Of a stretch of DNA of 64,000 nucleotides, positions 1-10,463 are shown piece by piece. This DNA comes from Hexactinellida sp. DTS-2022 (taxonomy: Eukaryota > Porifera > Hexactinellida), in NCBI GenBank assembly GCA_028753945.1, contig JAPNXP010000008.1, positions 4,464,001 to 4,528,000 on the forward strand, written 5' to 3'. Below the pieces are notes generated by a model. That model saw only the letters and a program-made list of their open reading frames with translations. It did no database searches and had not been told where the DNA came from. Numbering within the stretch: position 1 is the first letter of the stretch; each line of letters starts with the position of its first letter. A program made the translations under genes and the position numbers.

Positions 1-954
1 ATTTTCAATTTTCGTTTATTCAAGGAATAACTGTGTTATATAACACATCTGATATAAAGTTTCACTTTTACTTGATTCATAGAATCAAAATTGAAAATGT
101 AATTCAATATATATCACTATGTTAGTTCTTTATTAAACTGCTTATTTTGAAAGTAAAACATTCAATTAAGCATTGAATAAATTATAATAGAGCCAATTAT
201 GATATTATACAGCTGATTTTAATTAACAGTTCTTTAATTAGGTCCAACACTAATATCTGTTTTAAAACGCACATAATTTGGTAAATACATATCTCATTCA
301 ATTAATGCCAATTTATCACAAATTTCTATTTTAACCCCCAATTTTTAAAAATATTATTTCTCTTGAGATTTAAAGGATATCCATTGCTATGGGATATTAT
401 TTGTTTTGAGCGAAATTTATTTGTCAACAAATACAAATTTTTCTTCAATTAACCTAATTTCACAGGCAAGGTGTAGAAGCTACAGTTTGTAAAATTGATA
501 ATTAATTAAATAAACAATAAAGTACATACAGTCGGCTCCGCTTAATAGAGTCACCTCGGGACCAGATTAATTTGACCCGAAAAAGCGGAGAAATCTATTA
601 ACCGAAAATATTTTAAGCCAAACTGTCATTAGGTCCCATAAATCCTGTGAAATTTTGATCTCAATAAGCGGAGAAATCTATTTGCCGGTGGCTCTATTAA
701 GCGGAGTCTACTGTAAATATAAAACTGGTTTTCTGCATTTAATTACTGAATTCCTTATCCGAAAATAATCTTCCTACTTCTATTGGTACCAACAATGTTC
801 AAATTAAAATTTTAGTTTAATTAATTAAGCATACAACAAAGTGTAATTAGCAGCATAATGCAAATAGAGGCACATTAAATATTCTTAAGTTATAAGTGTG
901 TATGTCCAGTTATAGCAAGTGACATTTCAATTGTCACAACTGGTTGTGAACATC
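1..954. other. Gene-free A+T-rich flank
   Basis: No reading frame with recognisable content. The only structured item is the pogo-like MITE listed separately at 527-715. The last part is the 3' flank of the minus-strand gene that ends at 955. Confidence 0.6.
527..715. repeat. Pogo-like MITE, family A
   Basis: Flanked by TA on both sides. It starts CAGTCGGCTCCGCTTAATAG and ends with the inverted complement CTCTATTAAGCGGAGTCTACTG. Terminal CAGT and a TA target site are typical of pogo/Tigger-type Tc1-mariner elements. There is no coding capacity. Sister copies lie at 5293, 11604, 34870 and 47511. Confidence 0.85.
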
Positions 955-1437
955 TTAATAGTTTGGCTGGTCATTAATCCCTTCTAACGAAAAAGCTTTT
1001 TCATAAAATAAAATTTCTGCTAAAAGTTCATTCTTTTCCACGCTATAACAATCTCTTATATTTCCAAGAATAAACATATCTGATTGGTGGAATTCTTCAC
1101 TGAAAACATCATTTCTTTCCTTCACATGTCTTACAGATTTCTTTCGTTGGACTCTCCTTTGATATTTCAAATAATTATAAGTATCTTCAGGAAGATAGTT
1201 TGATAATAGTTTTTTTACTTCACACCATTTTAAGTCTCTTAATTTCTGTAAATCGAAAAGTTCGATTACTCTTGCACCGATTAAAAGACTGAAATCTGCT
1301 TCAACCAATTCTTCCCATCTTAAAATCAAATATTCTTCTAATTTCCTTAAAATCTCGATTGTTAGAATAGAAGTTGGTTCTGATGGTTTGACTTCCTTAT
1401 TTTTAGGTTTGTCTACTGTGTTGGTGATATTACTCAT
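955..1437 (-). CDS. Maf/CNC-like bZIP-derived protein, subfamily 1
   Basis: Single-exon 160-residue protein. Seen: an N-terminal segment TSILTIEILRKLEEYL (22-37) shared with the genes at 4631 and 6167; a predicted helical segment (52-90) that I align with the Maf/CNC extended homology region; LPEDT (82-86) leading into a basic stretch QRRVQRKK (93-100); and a C-terminal coiled-coil motif VEKNELLAEILFY (133-145) common to the whole cluster. In a gapless alignment the invariant bZIP Asn is Lys99 and the invariant Arg is Glu107, so ordinary DNA contacts are not expected. The start is the ATG complement at 1435-1437. A minus-strand TATA-like sequence (about 1511-1522) lies some 75-85 nt upstream, with no other in-frame ATG between. 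Inferred role: nuclear coiled-coil protein, perhaps a dimerising regulator. Function unknown. Confidence 0.75.
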   Translation of the reverse strand: MSNITNTVDKPKNKEVKPSEPTSILTIEILRKLEEYLILRWEELVEADFSLLIGARVIELFDLQKLRDLKWCEVKKLLSNYLPEDTYNYLKYQRRVQRKKSVRHVKERNDVFSEEFHQSDMFILGNIRDCYSVEKNELLAEILFYEKAFSLEGINDQPNY

Positions 1438-2083
1438 ATTTAACTTGTATTTAGTTTATTGTTCAAGTTGTTTGTGTTTTTTGTTTGTGATAATAACTGA
1501 TTAACATTCTCTTATATACTAGTTTAAAAACCTTCCAAATGTACGGATAATGAAAGAAGGAATTCAGTTATAAAAATAGAAACTGATTATCACCTGGACT
1601 TGTAACTAGAAACAGAAAGTATTTACTTTTTATTTTGCAAATGTATCATTAGTATTCAATATAGAAAACACGACTCACAAAAAGGAGCATCTACAAAAAC
1701 TATGCTTAGTCTAAAATGACCGATACTCTCAAATAATTATATCACCAATTTAAAAAGATTGCGAGTTCCATAAAACATACGATTGACATGAAACATCATC
1801 TGAAAACAACTTCTGACCAGTAAGCCATTATTAAGAAATGTAGGTCGTTTTAACAGAGCAGGATTAAGCAATTCATAAGTCCTGACCAATATTAAACGAG
1901 GCCCAATTCCATTACGCAATTTCACGCTTTCCTCTGTAAGTCAAAATAATAATTAAAATTCAGAATTATTTTTAATAAATGGATCAATTAAAGTTGCATT
2001 GACGTATATACACGATTTACCATCTTCATACCACAGGTAATAAATTACAATAATATTTCAACAACTCAAAGAACGATAATTAT
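1438..2083. promoter_or_regulatory. Upstream region of the 955-1437 gene
   Basis: On the minus strand a TATA-like element, ctagtatataag, lies at about 1511-1522. Beyond it there is nothing recognisable up to the foldback element. The 8-bp sequence ATAATTAT at 2076-2083 is the left copy of that element's apparent target duplication. Confidence 0.45.
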
Positions 2084-3672
2084 GGGTCTGACTGAATGGT
2101 GGAAAATGGTGGAAAATGGTGGAAAATGGTGGAAAATGGTGGAAAATGGTGGAAAACATCCGAGAGTGGTGGAAAATGGTGGAAAATGGTGGAAAATGGT
2201 GGAATTTCTGAATTTTCGTCGAAATGACTGAATGGTGGAAAGTGGTGGAATTTCTAAAAATCGACTGAAAGGTGGAAAATGGTGGAAAACGACTGAATGG
2301 TGGAAAACGACTGAATGGTGGAAAATGGTGGAAAACGACTGAATGGTGGATAATGGTGGAAAACGACTGAATGGTGGAAAATGGTGGAAAACGACTGAAT
2401 GGTGGAAAATGGTGGAAAATGACTGAATGGTGGAAAATGGTGGAAAACGCCTGAATGGTGGAAAATGGTGGAAAAACGGGGGCTGACTGAATAGTGGAAT
2501 CTAGTGGAATCTTTGACTGAATAGTGGAATCGAGTGGAATTTGATTAAATTGTTAAACACTACGTATATGCTATAAGCTACGTGTGTATCATATTACGTT
2601 AATTTTCGCCCATGTAAAATTGTTTGCAATGATTGAACTAGTGTTGTGCATGAAGTGGGACAATATGATACTATATTAGTATTCTTACTAATCATCTCTA
2701 TTGAACTGCCCAATGAATACCAACTGGATTTGATAAGGAATTGTTGATAAATAATGTAATAAGATGTGTCTAAATAACATGGTAACAAAGCCTAACTAAT
2801 AAATCCTATTGTGTCACTTCAATCATTGCAAACAATTTTACATGGGCGAAAATTAACGTAATATGATACACACGTAGCTTATAGCATATACGTAGTGTTT
2901 AACAATTTAATCAAATTCCACTCGATTCCACTATTCAGTCAAAGATTCCACTAGATTCCACTATTCAGTCAGCCCCCGTTTTTCCACCATTTTCCACCAT
3001 TCAGGCGTTTTCCACCGTTTTCCACCATTTTCCACCATTCAGTCGTTTTCCACCATTTTCCACCATTCAGTCATTTTCCACCATTATCCACCATTCAGTC
3101 GTTTTCCACCATTTTCCACCATTCAGTCGTTTTCCACCATTATCCACCATTCAGTCGTTTTCCACCATTTTCCACCATTTTCCACCATTCAGTCATTTTC
3201 CACCATTTTCCACCATTCAGTCATTTTCCACCATTATCCACCATTCAGTCGTTTTCCACCATTTTCCACCATTCAGTCGTTTTCCACCATTATCCACCAT
3301 TCAGTCGTTTTCCACCATTTTCCACCATTCAGTCATTTTCCACCATTATCCACCATTCAGTCGTTTTCCACCATTTTCCACCATTTTCCACCATTTTCCA
3401 CCATTTTCCACCATTTTCCACCATTTTCCACCATTTTCCACCATTTTCCACCATTTTCCACCATTTTCCACCATTTTCCACCATTTTCCACCTTTCAGTC
3501 GATTTTTAGAAATTCCACCACTTTCCACCATTCAGTCATTTCGACGAAAATTCAGAAATTCCACCATTTTCCACCATTTTCCACCATTCAGTCAAGTAGT
3601 TTTCCACCATTTTCCACCACTCTCGGATGTTTTCCACCATTTTCCACCATTTTCCACCATTCAGTCAGACCC
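2084..3672. mobile_element. Foldback transposable element with minisatellite arms
   Basis: Two long inverted arms (2084-2637 and 2818-3672) surround a ~180-bp unique centre. The outer parts of both arms are tandem decamers of GGTGGAAAAT (or the complement) broken by CGACTGAAT units. The inner ~110 bp of each arm is a non-repetitive inverted copy. Outer ends are GGGTCTGACTGAATGG and its complement. ATAATTAT stands immediately outside both ends (2076-2083 and 3673-3680), an apparent 8-bp target duplication, though it is itself palindromic. The arms differ in length (554 versus 855 bp), which fits slippage in the decamer array. The layout matches foldback (FB-like) elements. No transposase is present, so it is non-autonomous. 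The frame reading through the decamers (Trp-Lys-Met-Val-Glu-Asn...) is a repeat artefact. Confidence 0.85.
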
Positions 3673-3680
3673 ATAATTAT

Positions 3681-4630
3681 TGATTTGAATACAGTACTAA
3701 AATAGTACTTGGGTTTCCAAGTTGACTAATTCATTGAATAATAGCCAAGAAATGAATAATTCAGGAATATTGATGATTTGTAAATCAGTGAATCTTCAAG
3801 TAAATTTACTCGTACTATAATACATATATTACAATTATGTTATGGAATATCTGCCATTATCTATCAAGAATCAAGATTGGAAAAATAAATTATAACGATA
3901 AAAGTTTATCAACCATTTATATAATTCAATGAATTAGTCAACTAAGTAAATGGATTCAATGATTATTACTGTTATCGAATACCTTAAGCCTCACTTTGAG
4001 GCCTTCACCAGGAATTAAGCGCCTCCTTTTGTCTGGGAAAAAAAGTGAGATACAGTAGATGCCGGATATAAGAACACCGGTTATAAGAACATGCCGGTTA
4101 TAAGCACACTGGTTATAAGAACATTATACACGTATGCAGTTCCCGACGATGTGAGTTAAATTAGGTCAAAATCAAATGACTTAATAATCCTACTGTCTAC
4201 GAGGTATCACACTGTTAATTATTATTTGGAAAGAAACGAACAAAGAAATGGACAAAGAAATGGCCCTAATTCGCTTTGCAGTTTTGTTAAATTTAATTGG
4301 TCAATCTATTGATTTTAGTAAAAGTCTCAGGTTTTGGGAAATAAAGTAAATGAATTCTCGGAATTGAGCTATAAATAAATAGCAAATATTATTTAGTACT
4401 TTTTTCTTGTTGTTTTCAAACTGTTGTTTTAAACTGAAATATAATTTAAGTTTGAGAAAACTTACTCTATTATAGATAGCAAATATGGAATACTCAGTAG
4501 CTAAATATAATTGTAAACATATGGAATTCCCTATTGAAACTTAAGCCAAGCGGTTATACATATATATAGAGAAATATTCATACAAAATAAGAAATAAACA
4601 ACAACAACAACAATAATAACTGAGAATAAA
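3681..4630. promoter_or_regulatory. Intergenic region and promoter of the 4631 gene
   Basis: Contains a family D MITE (4051-~4152). Near its right end a TATA box, acatatatatagag, lies at about 4557-4569, roughly 65 nt before the ATG at 4631, followed by an A/C-rich leader with CAA repeats. Nothing else recognised. Confidence 0.5.
4051..4152. repeat. Family D MITE (pogo-like), partial
   Basis: Begins TACAGTAGATGCCGGATATA and carries the family D core of repeated GGTTATAAGAACA/GCACA units and 'gcagttcccgacgatgtg'. The right terminus is not evident, so the element looks 3'-truncated. Confidence 0.7.
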
Positions 4631-5218
4631 ATGTCTGTAAATAATAACAACATTCAATCAGATAACGGAGTAGTTTATGAAAAAAAACCTGACGCACCAA
4701 CTTCTACAGTAGATATTCAAGTGCTATTAAGATTAGAGAAATTCTTGTATCCAATTTGGAGACAAACAGTTTTAGCAGATAGCAATAAGCTGAAAGGTAC
4801 AAATGTTATTGGCCTATTTAACCTTGAGAAATTAGTTAAGCCTAATTTATGGAAAATAAGAGGACAGCTGTCAATACTTCCAAGGGACACTTTTCTTTAT
4901 TTGATGTACCAAAGAAGGAGAGTTCAAAAGAAATTAAAGAGACAAGTTAGAGTACATTTGGATAATGTAGACAAATCTAATTTTTGTGAACTCCAAATAT
5001 TAAAACAACAGTTATTAGAAGAAAAGAGAGTCCTCTTGGAAGAAATATTTTTCTACAAACAAGAAATAGAGCATTCCTATGCTACAATACAATATCCAGA
5101 GTATTATACACAGTACCAACAATGCCAATACAATCAGCAGTGCTATAATGGCTACAACACAGAACAAATGCAGTACGCCTTTAACTACCAACCTTTTCAA
5201 GCAGCAGACCCTTACTAA
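4631..5218 (+). CDS. Maf/CNC-like bZIP-derived protein, subfamily 1, with Tyr/Gln tail
   Basis: Single-exon protein of 195 residues, paralogue of the genes at 955 and 6167. Order: low-complexity N-terminus; shared motif TSTVDIQVLLRLEKFL (24-39); EHR-like region (53-90) with LKGTNVIGLFNLEKL and LWKIRGQL; basic stretch YQRRRVQKKLKRQVR (93-107); coiled coil with LLEEKRVLLEEIFFY (118-132); then a Tyr/Gln-rich tail (138-195). Compared by eye with Maf (RELNRQLRGFSKEE...), the EHR and basic region align without gaps from Trp74 on. The invariant Asn position is Lys100 and the invariant Arg position is Val108. The tail resembles low-complexity activation or aggregation-prone segments, but that is inference. 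TATA ~65 nt upstream of the ATG. Stop TAA at 5216-5218. Confidence 0.8.
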   Translation: MSVNNNNIQSDNGVVYEKKPDAPTSTVDIQVLLRLEKFLYPIWRQTVLADSNKLKGTNVIGLFNLEKLVKPNLWKIRGQLSILPRDTFLYLMYQRRRVQKKLKRQVRVHLDNVDKSNFCELQILKQQLLEEKRVLLEEIFFYKQEIEHSYATIQYPEYYTQYQQCQYNQQCYNGYNTEQMQYAFNYQPFQAADPY

Positions 5219-5292
5219 GAACAGCATTCTGAGTGTAAAGTAATATTTGTATTTATTTCATGTCTTGTTTTACTTTTGCAGCTATTATATAC

Positions 5293-5398
5293 TACAGTCA
5301 ACTCCGCATAATAGAGCTACCGGTTAATCGGTTTCTCCGCTTAATCGGGTCAAAACAACCTGGTCCCGAGGTGGCTCTATTTAGCGGAGTCGACTGTA
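5293..5398. repeat. Pogo-like MITE, family A, short copy
   Basis: TA-flanked. CAGTCAACTCCGCATAATAG at the left and GCGGAGTCGACTG at the right. Internally deleted relative to the 189-bp copy at 527. It lies ~75 bp after the stop of the 4631 gene. Confidence 0.8.
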
Positions 5399-5696
5399 AT
5401 TGTATCTATTTGTATTTATTTCACGTCCTGTTTTACTTTTGTAGCTAATATATAATTGTAATTATTTGTAAGTTATTAACTATGCTAAATGAATAACCTG
5501 TAAAACTTGCTTTTGGAAACTCCGTCTATATTACAGTAGTTAAAATAAGAATACGGATTAGGCGAATATCGGTTAAGACGAACAAAGTTTAATTCCCCTA
5601 GGGGGCCTATACTAATATATGCAAGAAGTCCGGGTAATATGAATGAACGAGATTCTATTGTATTACAGCAATTGCTATCTGAATGTGCAATTAATA

Positions 5697-5874
5697 TACA
5701 GTGGATGCCGGTTATAAGCACATCGTCGGGAACTGCACTTAATGTGCTTATAATCGGCATGTTCTTATAACCGACTTAAGTTATATAGGGTATATGGCAA
5801 CCGTTTTCCAACATAGTGTGCTTATATCCGATATGTTCTTATAACCGGTGTGCTTATATCCGACATCTACTGTA
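5697..5874. repeat. Family D MITE, complete
   Basis: TA-flanked, starting CAGTGGATGCCGGTTATAAG and ending CCGACATCTACTG. The inside is built of repeated GGTTATAAG/ATATAAG units facing each other, including 'gggtatatggcaaccgttttccaacatagtg'. Non-coding, pogo-like ends. Confidence 0.85.
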
Positions 5875-6166
5875 TCCCTCTCCCGTATATTCCTTATAAG
5901 GAATGCCGTTATATGATACCCATGTGGATTAAGCTAATATTTTTGAAATTTATACAGCTTGGCATTGAGTATCAAATTACTACAAGATGAGTTTGAAACT
6001 TATTATTAGTCTTCATAATCAAATCATTTATAACATTTGTGCATAATAATTATTAAATTAAAATAGTATATTCTACTAAAATGTCTACAGTAAAAGTAGT
6101 AGAAAAGAAATATCAAATAAATAAGAGGGCGATATTATAACTACTGAAATAAGAATAAATCTCATA

Positions 6167-6787
6167 ATGGCCCTACAATGTAAACCAACAGAACCATGTT
6201 CTAGCATTGATATTCAGATTCTAACTAACCTAAGCATTAAACCCTATTTAGCAAAAGATAAATATCAAGAAAGATGTACTAATAAACCAAAAGAAGCAAA
6301 ATCTACAATTGATTTTCAGACACTTTGTGAAGAGAGCATCAAACCATACTTATTACCAGATAGTTTAGAAAAAGCCAGTAAAGACAGTACTTTGTTGAAG
6401 GGAAATAAAGTAACTGACCTTTTTAACTTTGATGAGTTAATTGAGTGGAAACCAAATGAAATACAAGTTCATTTCTCAAGATACCTTCCAATGGATATCA
6501 CGGAGCACTTAGTTTACGAACGAAGGAGGGAACAGAAATTGTCTGAAAGGAAACAGAGAGAAGCGAACGAGAGGAAAGAAAAAAGACACTTAAATGAACT
6601 GGAAAGAGAGAGAACAGAATTGTTAAGCGAAAAGAGTGCTCTTATTTGCGAAATAGATAACTACAGATATAAATTTGGAGAATACAGGCCTAACTATGTA
6701 GGACAAGGAAACAGAATGCAAGAATATATTCAGCCTATTTACCCTAATGATATTCCCCACCAACACTACATGCAAATGAATGAGTAG
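6167..6787 (+). CDS. Maf/CNC-like bZIP-derived protein, subfamily 1, duplicated N-terminal motif
   Basis: Single-exon 206-residue paralogue of 955 and 4631. The N-terminal motif found once in the relatives occurs twice here: KPTEPCSSIDIQIL...SIKPYL (6-28) and KPKEAKSTIDFQTL...SIKPYL (40-62). Then come an EHR-like segment (78-117; LLKGNKVTDLFNFDELIEW, YLPMD), a basic region YERRREQKLSERKQR (117-131) and a strongly charged coiled coil to ~165 with LLSEKSALICEIDNY (152-166), then a Pro/Tyr/Gln tail. The invariant-Asn position is Lys124 and the invariant-Arg position is Glu132. Basic plus coiled-coil character is the most bZIP-like of subfamily 1. A MITE starts one base after the TAG stop. Confidence 0.8.
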   Translation: MALQCKPTEPCSSIDIQILTNLSIKPYLAKDKYQERCTNKPKEAKSTIDFQTLCEESIKPYLLPDSLEKASKDSTLLKGNKVTDLFNFDELIEWKPNEIQVHFSRYLPMDITEHLVYERRREQKLSERKQREANERKEKRHLNELERERTELLSEKSALICEIDNYRYKFGEYRPNYVGQGNRMQEYIQPIYPNDIPHQHYMQMNE

Positions 6788-6788
6788 A

Positions 6789-6890
6789 CAGTAGAACCTG
6801 CCTAATCCGACACTCGTTGGGATAGGAGATTTGTGTCGGGATAATGCGAATTTGGATTATAGGGGGTCGGATTTCGCAGGTTCTACTGTA
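6789..6890. repeat. MITE, family E, abutting a stop codon
   Basis: Starts CAGTAGAACCTGCCTAATCC and ends with the inverted complement 'gcaggttctactg' plus TA. It begins one base after the TAG stop of the preceding gene, so the 3' UTR of that gene is made of this element. Confidence 0.8.
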
Positions 6891-7052
6891 GTTTATTAAT
6901 TAATCATAATTGACTGCTCTGCTATAGCATCTTAATTGCATAAAGCTTATATGTTGTAAAATTAATTAAAGCATTTCAAATAGGTTGTCTTTGTTGAGGG
7001 AAAATAATTATTTAAATGATGTGCTAATCCCAAATAATGAATTGGAAAGTAT

Positions 7053-7190
7053 ATACAGTGGAATCCCGGCCATAATTAGGGGTGACCGTAATTGTGAAAT
7101 AAATTAAAGGTAATATCTATTATGTGAAGTCAAACTTGACTTTAAAAAGTGACCGATATTCCGGGGTGACCGTTAAGGGGTTACACTGTA
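7053..7190. repeat. MITE, family F
   Basis: TA-flanked. Left end CAGTGGAATCCCGGCCATAA, right end CCGTTAAGGGGTTACACTG. The body repeats 'ggggtgaccgt' in both halves. Non-coding. Only copy of this family noticed in the window. Confidence 0.75.
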
Positions 7191-7250
7191 GTATAAAAAC
7201 ATCCATGGTTAAATAATACAAATTGTTAATATTGTAATATACCCACAGAC

Positions 7251-7421
7251 CATGAATTATCCAGGAGCGCGAGATGCTCCTTTTGGAGTATGATTTTTGG
7301 AAAATTTCAATTATGAGCGCGAAAATTTGAATCTTCTCCTATACCGTAACATTAATTTGTGATTTAGGCGTATGAAAATTGAATCAGACAAGGATTAGGA
7401 GCGTATTTACAAATGGCTGTT
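7251..7421 (-). repeat. Dispersed repeat, family G
   Basis: Reverse copy of a ~180-bp unit that reads in the other orientation 'acagccatttgtaaatacgctcctaatcc...ggtataggagaggatt...gctccaaaaggagc'. Further copies lie at 48100, 49225, 53489, 55865 and 61493. It contains a short internal inverted repeat (GCTCC-tttt-GGAGC type) but no clear terminal inverted repeat. Class uncertain. Confidence 0.75.
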
Positions 7422-8767
7422 CAATACACTGCCACATACTGTGTAATATACCCATTGGATTTGGTGCTACACTTATATGAGGAAATGTGTTTATTTGTTC
7501 AATAATATTTGAAAAATAATGGCTACAGACAAGAGTTTCATAATAATTCCAGTAATAAAACTCTTGCTTTATCATCCAGTAAATTTATTCAAAGGAGTAT
7601 ATCTATAATTATCGACTACAAAAAACAATTTCACTTGAAAATAGAATTAATACGAAATCATTTCAGTTCGAGTTTGTAATTAAAAGCGACTTTTTAGTAA
7701 CTTTCCAGTATTGTGAATTGAAATTATCACATAATTACGACATTTTAATATCTAGAAGGTAATCAAACTTTGAATCAATAGAATACAAATAACTTCATTT
7801 TTAACAAGTGGTTACTAATGAAAGAGTTTTGAATAAATTAAAAAGTGTTGTAATTAATGTATTATATTTAGTGGTTCAGCATTAGAATATTGTTAATAAT
7901 TTATAATTCATATATTTGGTATAATACGTAGTATGTATACATACTTTATTGTTAGTTAAGTTGGTTAACAAGTCAAGGTTAATACATTGTAAAATCCATT
8001 TACTTTCAATAGAAGTACAAAACATATGGTAATTGCAGTATACGTACGTACAATAAAATCCAAAAAAGCTGACTTACAAAACAATCAGTTTCGATGTAGT
8101 ATATGTTTTATAATCAAATTATTAATATTTACGTTACTATTTTCTATTTGCAGTATTTGCATGTAATGTGTAATTTAAGAAAACTAATGGATTCATCAAA
8201 ATGCAAAATTTACACCTGATCTTTGCATCCTAAATTTTTAGTTTTAATAGATTTATATTGTTAATTTGTTCCAACTCTATAATATTAGTAAATATACTAC
8301 CAATTTACCATTGGGATTAAATTGTATGTAATGGCGGTTCAAATGTTACATAACGCTTCCAAGGGAGAGTTTAACCAATGTTTGACATACGATCTTTACT
8401 GTAGTACAAAATTGCCAAAATGAGTGATATAAGAAGGGGTGTCTAATTTAGGGAATTTTGAGTTACATGACGTTTGAACGCCCCTATTATACATAGTTTA
8501 CAGTGCAATGTAAATTAAACAGAATATATTTATTACAGTCGAAACCGGGATTTTCTAACTAACTATTTATTCTAAATGTGTAATAAATTCCAATTTAGTT
8601 GTATTTTCGATCGGTTTATTCTAACTATCGGATTTTTCTTACTTTATTTACATGCAAATAACTGGTTTTAAAAAATCATCAAAGTTGCCCTGAAAATACA
8701 TGGTGTAAACTGAAGCATTATGTACTTATCTTTGCTTAGTTAATATTAAATTTGAACCAAGGATATA

Positions 8768-8952
8768 TACAGTAGAACCTCGTTAATACGAACACCAACG
8801 GACGGTAAATATTTGTTTTTATCCGCAGTTCGTATTAACTGGAGTAATACCCATTGAATAGCCATTGTAGGGACCTGATTTTGTGGAACTGTTTGTTCGT
8901 CTTAACCGGAAATTCGTATTAACCGTGTTCGTAGTAACGAGGTTCTACTGTA
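8768..8952. repeat. Family B MITE (pogo-like), complete
   Basis: TA-flanked, CAGTAGAACCTCGTTAATAC at the left and GTAACGAGGTTCTACTG at the right, ~185 bp. The internal sequence is related to the ends ('gtattaaccgg', 'ttcgtattaac'). This is the commonest element type in the window. Confidence 0.9.
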
Positions 8953-9835
8953 CATTCTATTAAATATTGAAATTACAAGTAGAATAACAGAGAAATTTAG
9001 CCCGCATAATTTTAATGTTTTCTACTGTTACCACTCATTTCTGCTATTACATGCGTAGCAAAGTAGATAGTGTCAACATGTTTAATTAAATTGTATACTT
9101 CCCATATTGGTTAAGGTTTATTAGAAATTGTTACACAATTTCTACTCGATTAATCATAGACTCAAATATCAATCATTGTGGTACCATACTCCGTAGAAAT
9201 TCTACTTGTTAGTGTATTAGTTTGGTGAATGTAGATACTTATTATGATGTTGGTAGTAGAATTATTTATACGTCAAATCAGAATTTTTAAAGGAGCAAAT
9301 ATAATTCCTTAAAATGTTTTAATAGCATAGGAAATTACCCTTCGCAGCAAGAGATCTATATATTTAAAATCAGTTTGGAAACAAATACACAAAACTATCT
9401 GGCTAAATACAACAAATAGGAAAAACTTTTCTAATTAAGAATCAAAAAGTTAGCTAAAATGTATTTGCAATCCTTGTAAAGTTGCTCCCTCTGAGATAAA
9501 AATAACCATTAATATATGTTGCCTAATCTATAGGAATATATATGCACTTTTAAATTGTATCTAATTACAGTACTAATTATATAATATAAAATTAACTGCT
9601 AATATAATATTAAACTGCATATAAATGGGAAGATATATCGTACCAAATTTAAAGTGATTTACTCACAAGTTTTACCAGATAAAATTGTTTTTTTAGTGCA
9701 ATCGATAGAGCATAGTATTTTGTTTTTAAAAGTAAAAGGGAAGTTCGATCCTAAATTATATCCTCTTTTAAAAGCGAAAGCAAATATTTTTATTGTTATG
9801 CTACGGACTAAAGTTTAGCTGTATGTACTTCACAA

Positions 9836-9980
9836 TACAGTGGATGTCTGATATAAGCACACTATGTTGGAAAAAGGTTGCCATATACCCTGTATATTTT
9901 ATGTCGGTTATAAGAACATGCCGGTTATAAGCACATTAAGTGCAGTTCCCGACAATGTGCTTATAACCGACAACCACAGT
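9836..9980. repeat. Family D MITE
   Basis: Begins TACAGTGGATGTCTGATATAAG and contains the 'ctatgttggaaaa...ttgccatataccctgtat' core and 'gtgcttataaccgaca' near the right end. The right terminal ACTGTA is degraded ('aaccacagta'). Confidence 0.75.
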
Positions 9981-10463
9981 ATTAGTTGTATAGAGTCAAT
10001 TCAGAGCTTTCTGACAAATTTGAAATTGCAGGAGTCGCAAGAACCTGGGTTATTATAATTTCGGCGACGGTTCGGGTGAATAATATGAACTAACAGGCAT
10101 GGCACGTCCTTTTTAAACCTGGTAGAATTTTACAGTTTCGTATATTTCCAGCGACTAGCACCAGGTATAAAATTATCAATTTTTAATTACGAACATACAA
10201 AGGCGGAACAGCAAAGCTGGCAATTCGGGACGCTGGGACATTCCCAAAGTGGTACTGCGCTCGCACAACCATCCCTTACGTGTAATAGTGAAAGATGGTA
10301 GTAGAAAATAATCATAAGAGTTCTACGATTTTTAAAAATTCTCTTAATTCTACTCAAAAACTTAAAAATTCTACTCTTACAATTATTGTACTATATATAT
10401 TGGCCTTAAAATCAATATTAAGTAAATAAATTTTACTTTGAATCAATAATACTTTGATTCATC

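Larger units (their letters stand above)
5219..6166. other. Intergenic region with three MITE remnants
   Basis: Holds MITEs at 5293-5398, 5531-5650 (degraded family B) and 5697-5874. An ATG at 6081 opens a 19-codon frame ending before 6141 (MSTVKVVEKK...), in the leader of the 6167 gene. It could be a small upstream ORF or a relic of an older N-terminus, as it recalls the VVYEKK stretch of the 4631 protein. Confidence 0.5.
6788..10463. other. 3.7-kb gene-free stretch
   Basis: No convincing gene on either strand. MITEs occur at 6789, 7053, 7251, 8768 and 9836, listed separately. The final ~75 bp holds the promoter of the 10464 gene: TATA-like ctatatatatt at about 10392-10401, ~65 nt before the ATG. 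Confidence 0.55.

Noticed and set aside
3346-3531. Minus-strand frame encoding repeated GGKWWKMVEN
   Set aside because: Pure translation of the GGTGGAAAAT minisatellite of the foldback element; no start context and no non-repeat sequence.
9700-9760. tRNA-like 'gttcgatccta' stretch
   Set aside because: No matching A-box or cloverleaf stems around it.
9864-10058. 64-codon frame at a family D MITE
   Set aside because: Begins inside the MITE and is not conserved as a frame in other copies (compare 5485-5760, minus strand).
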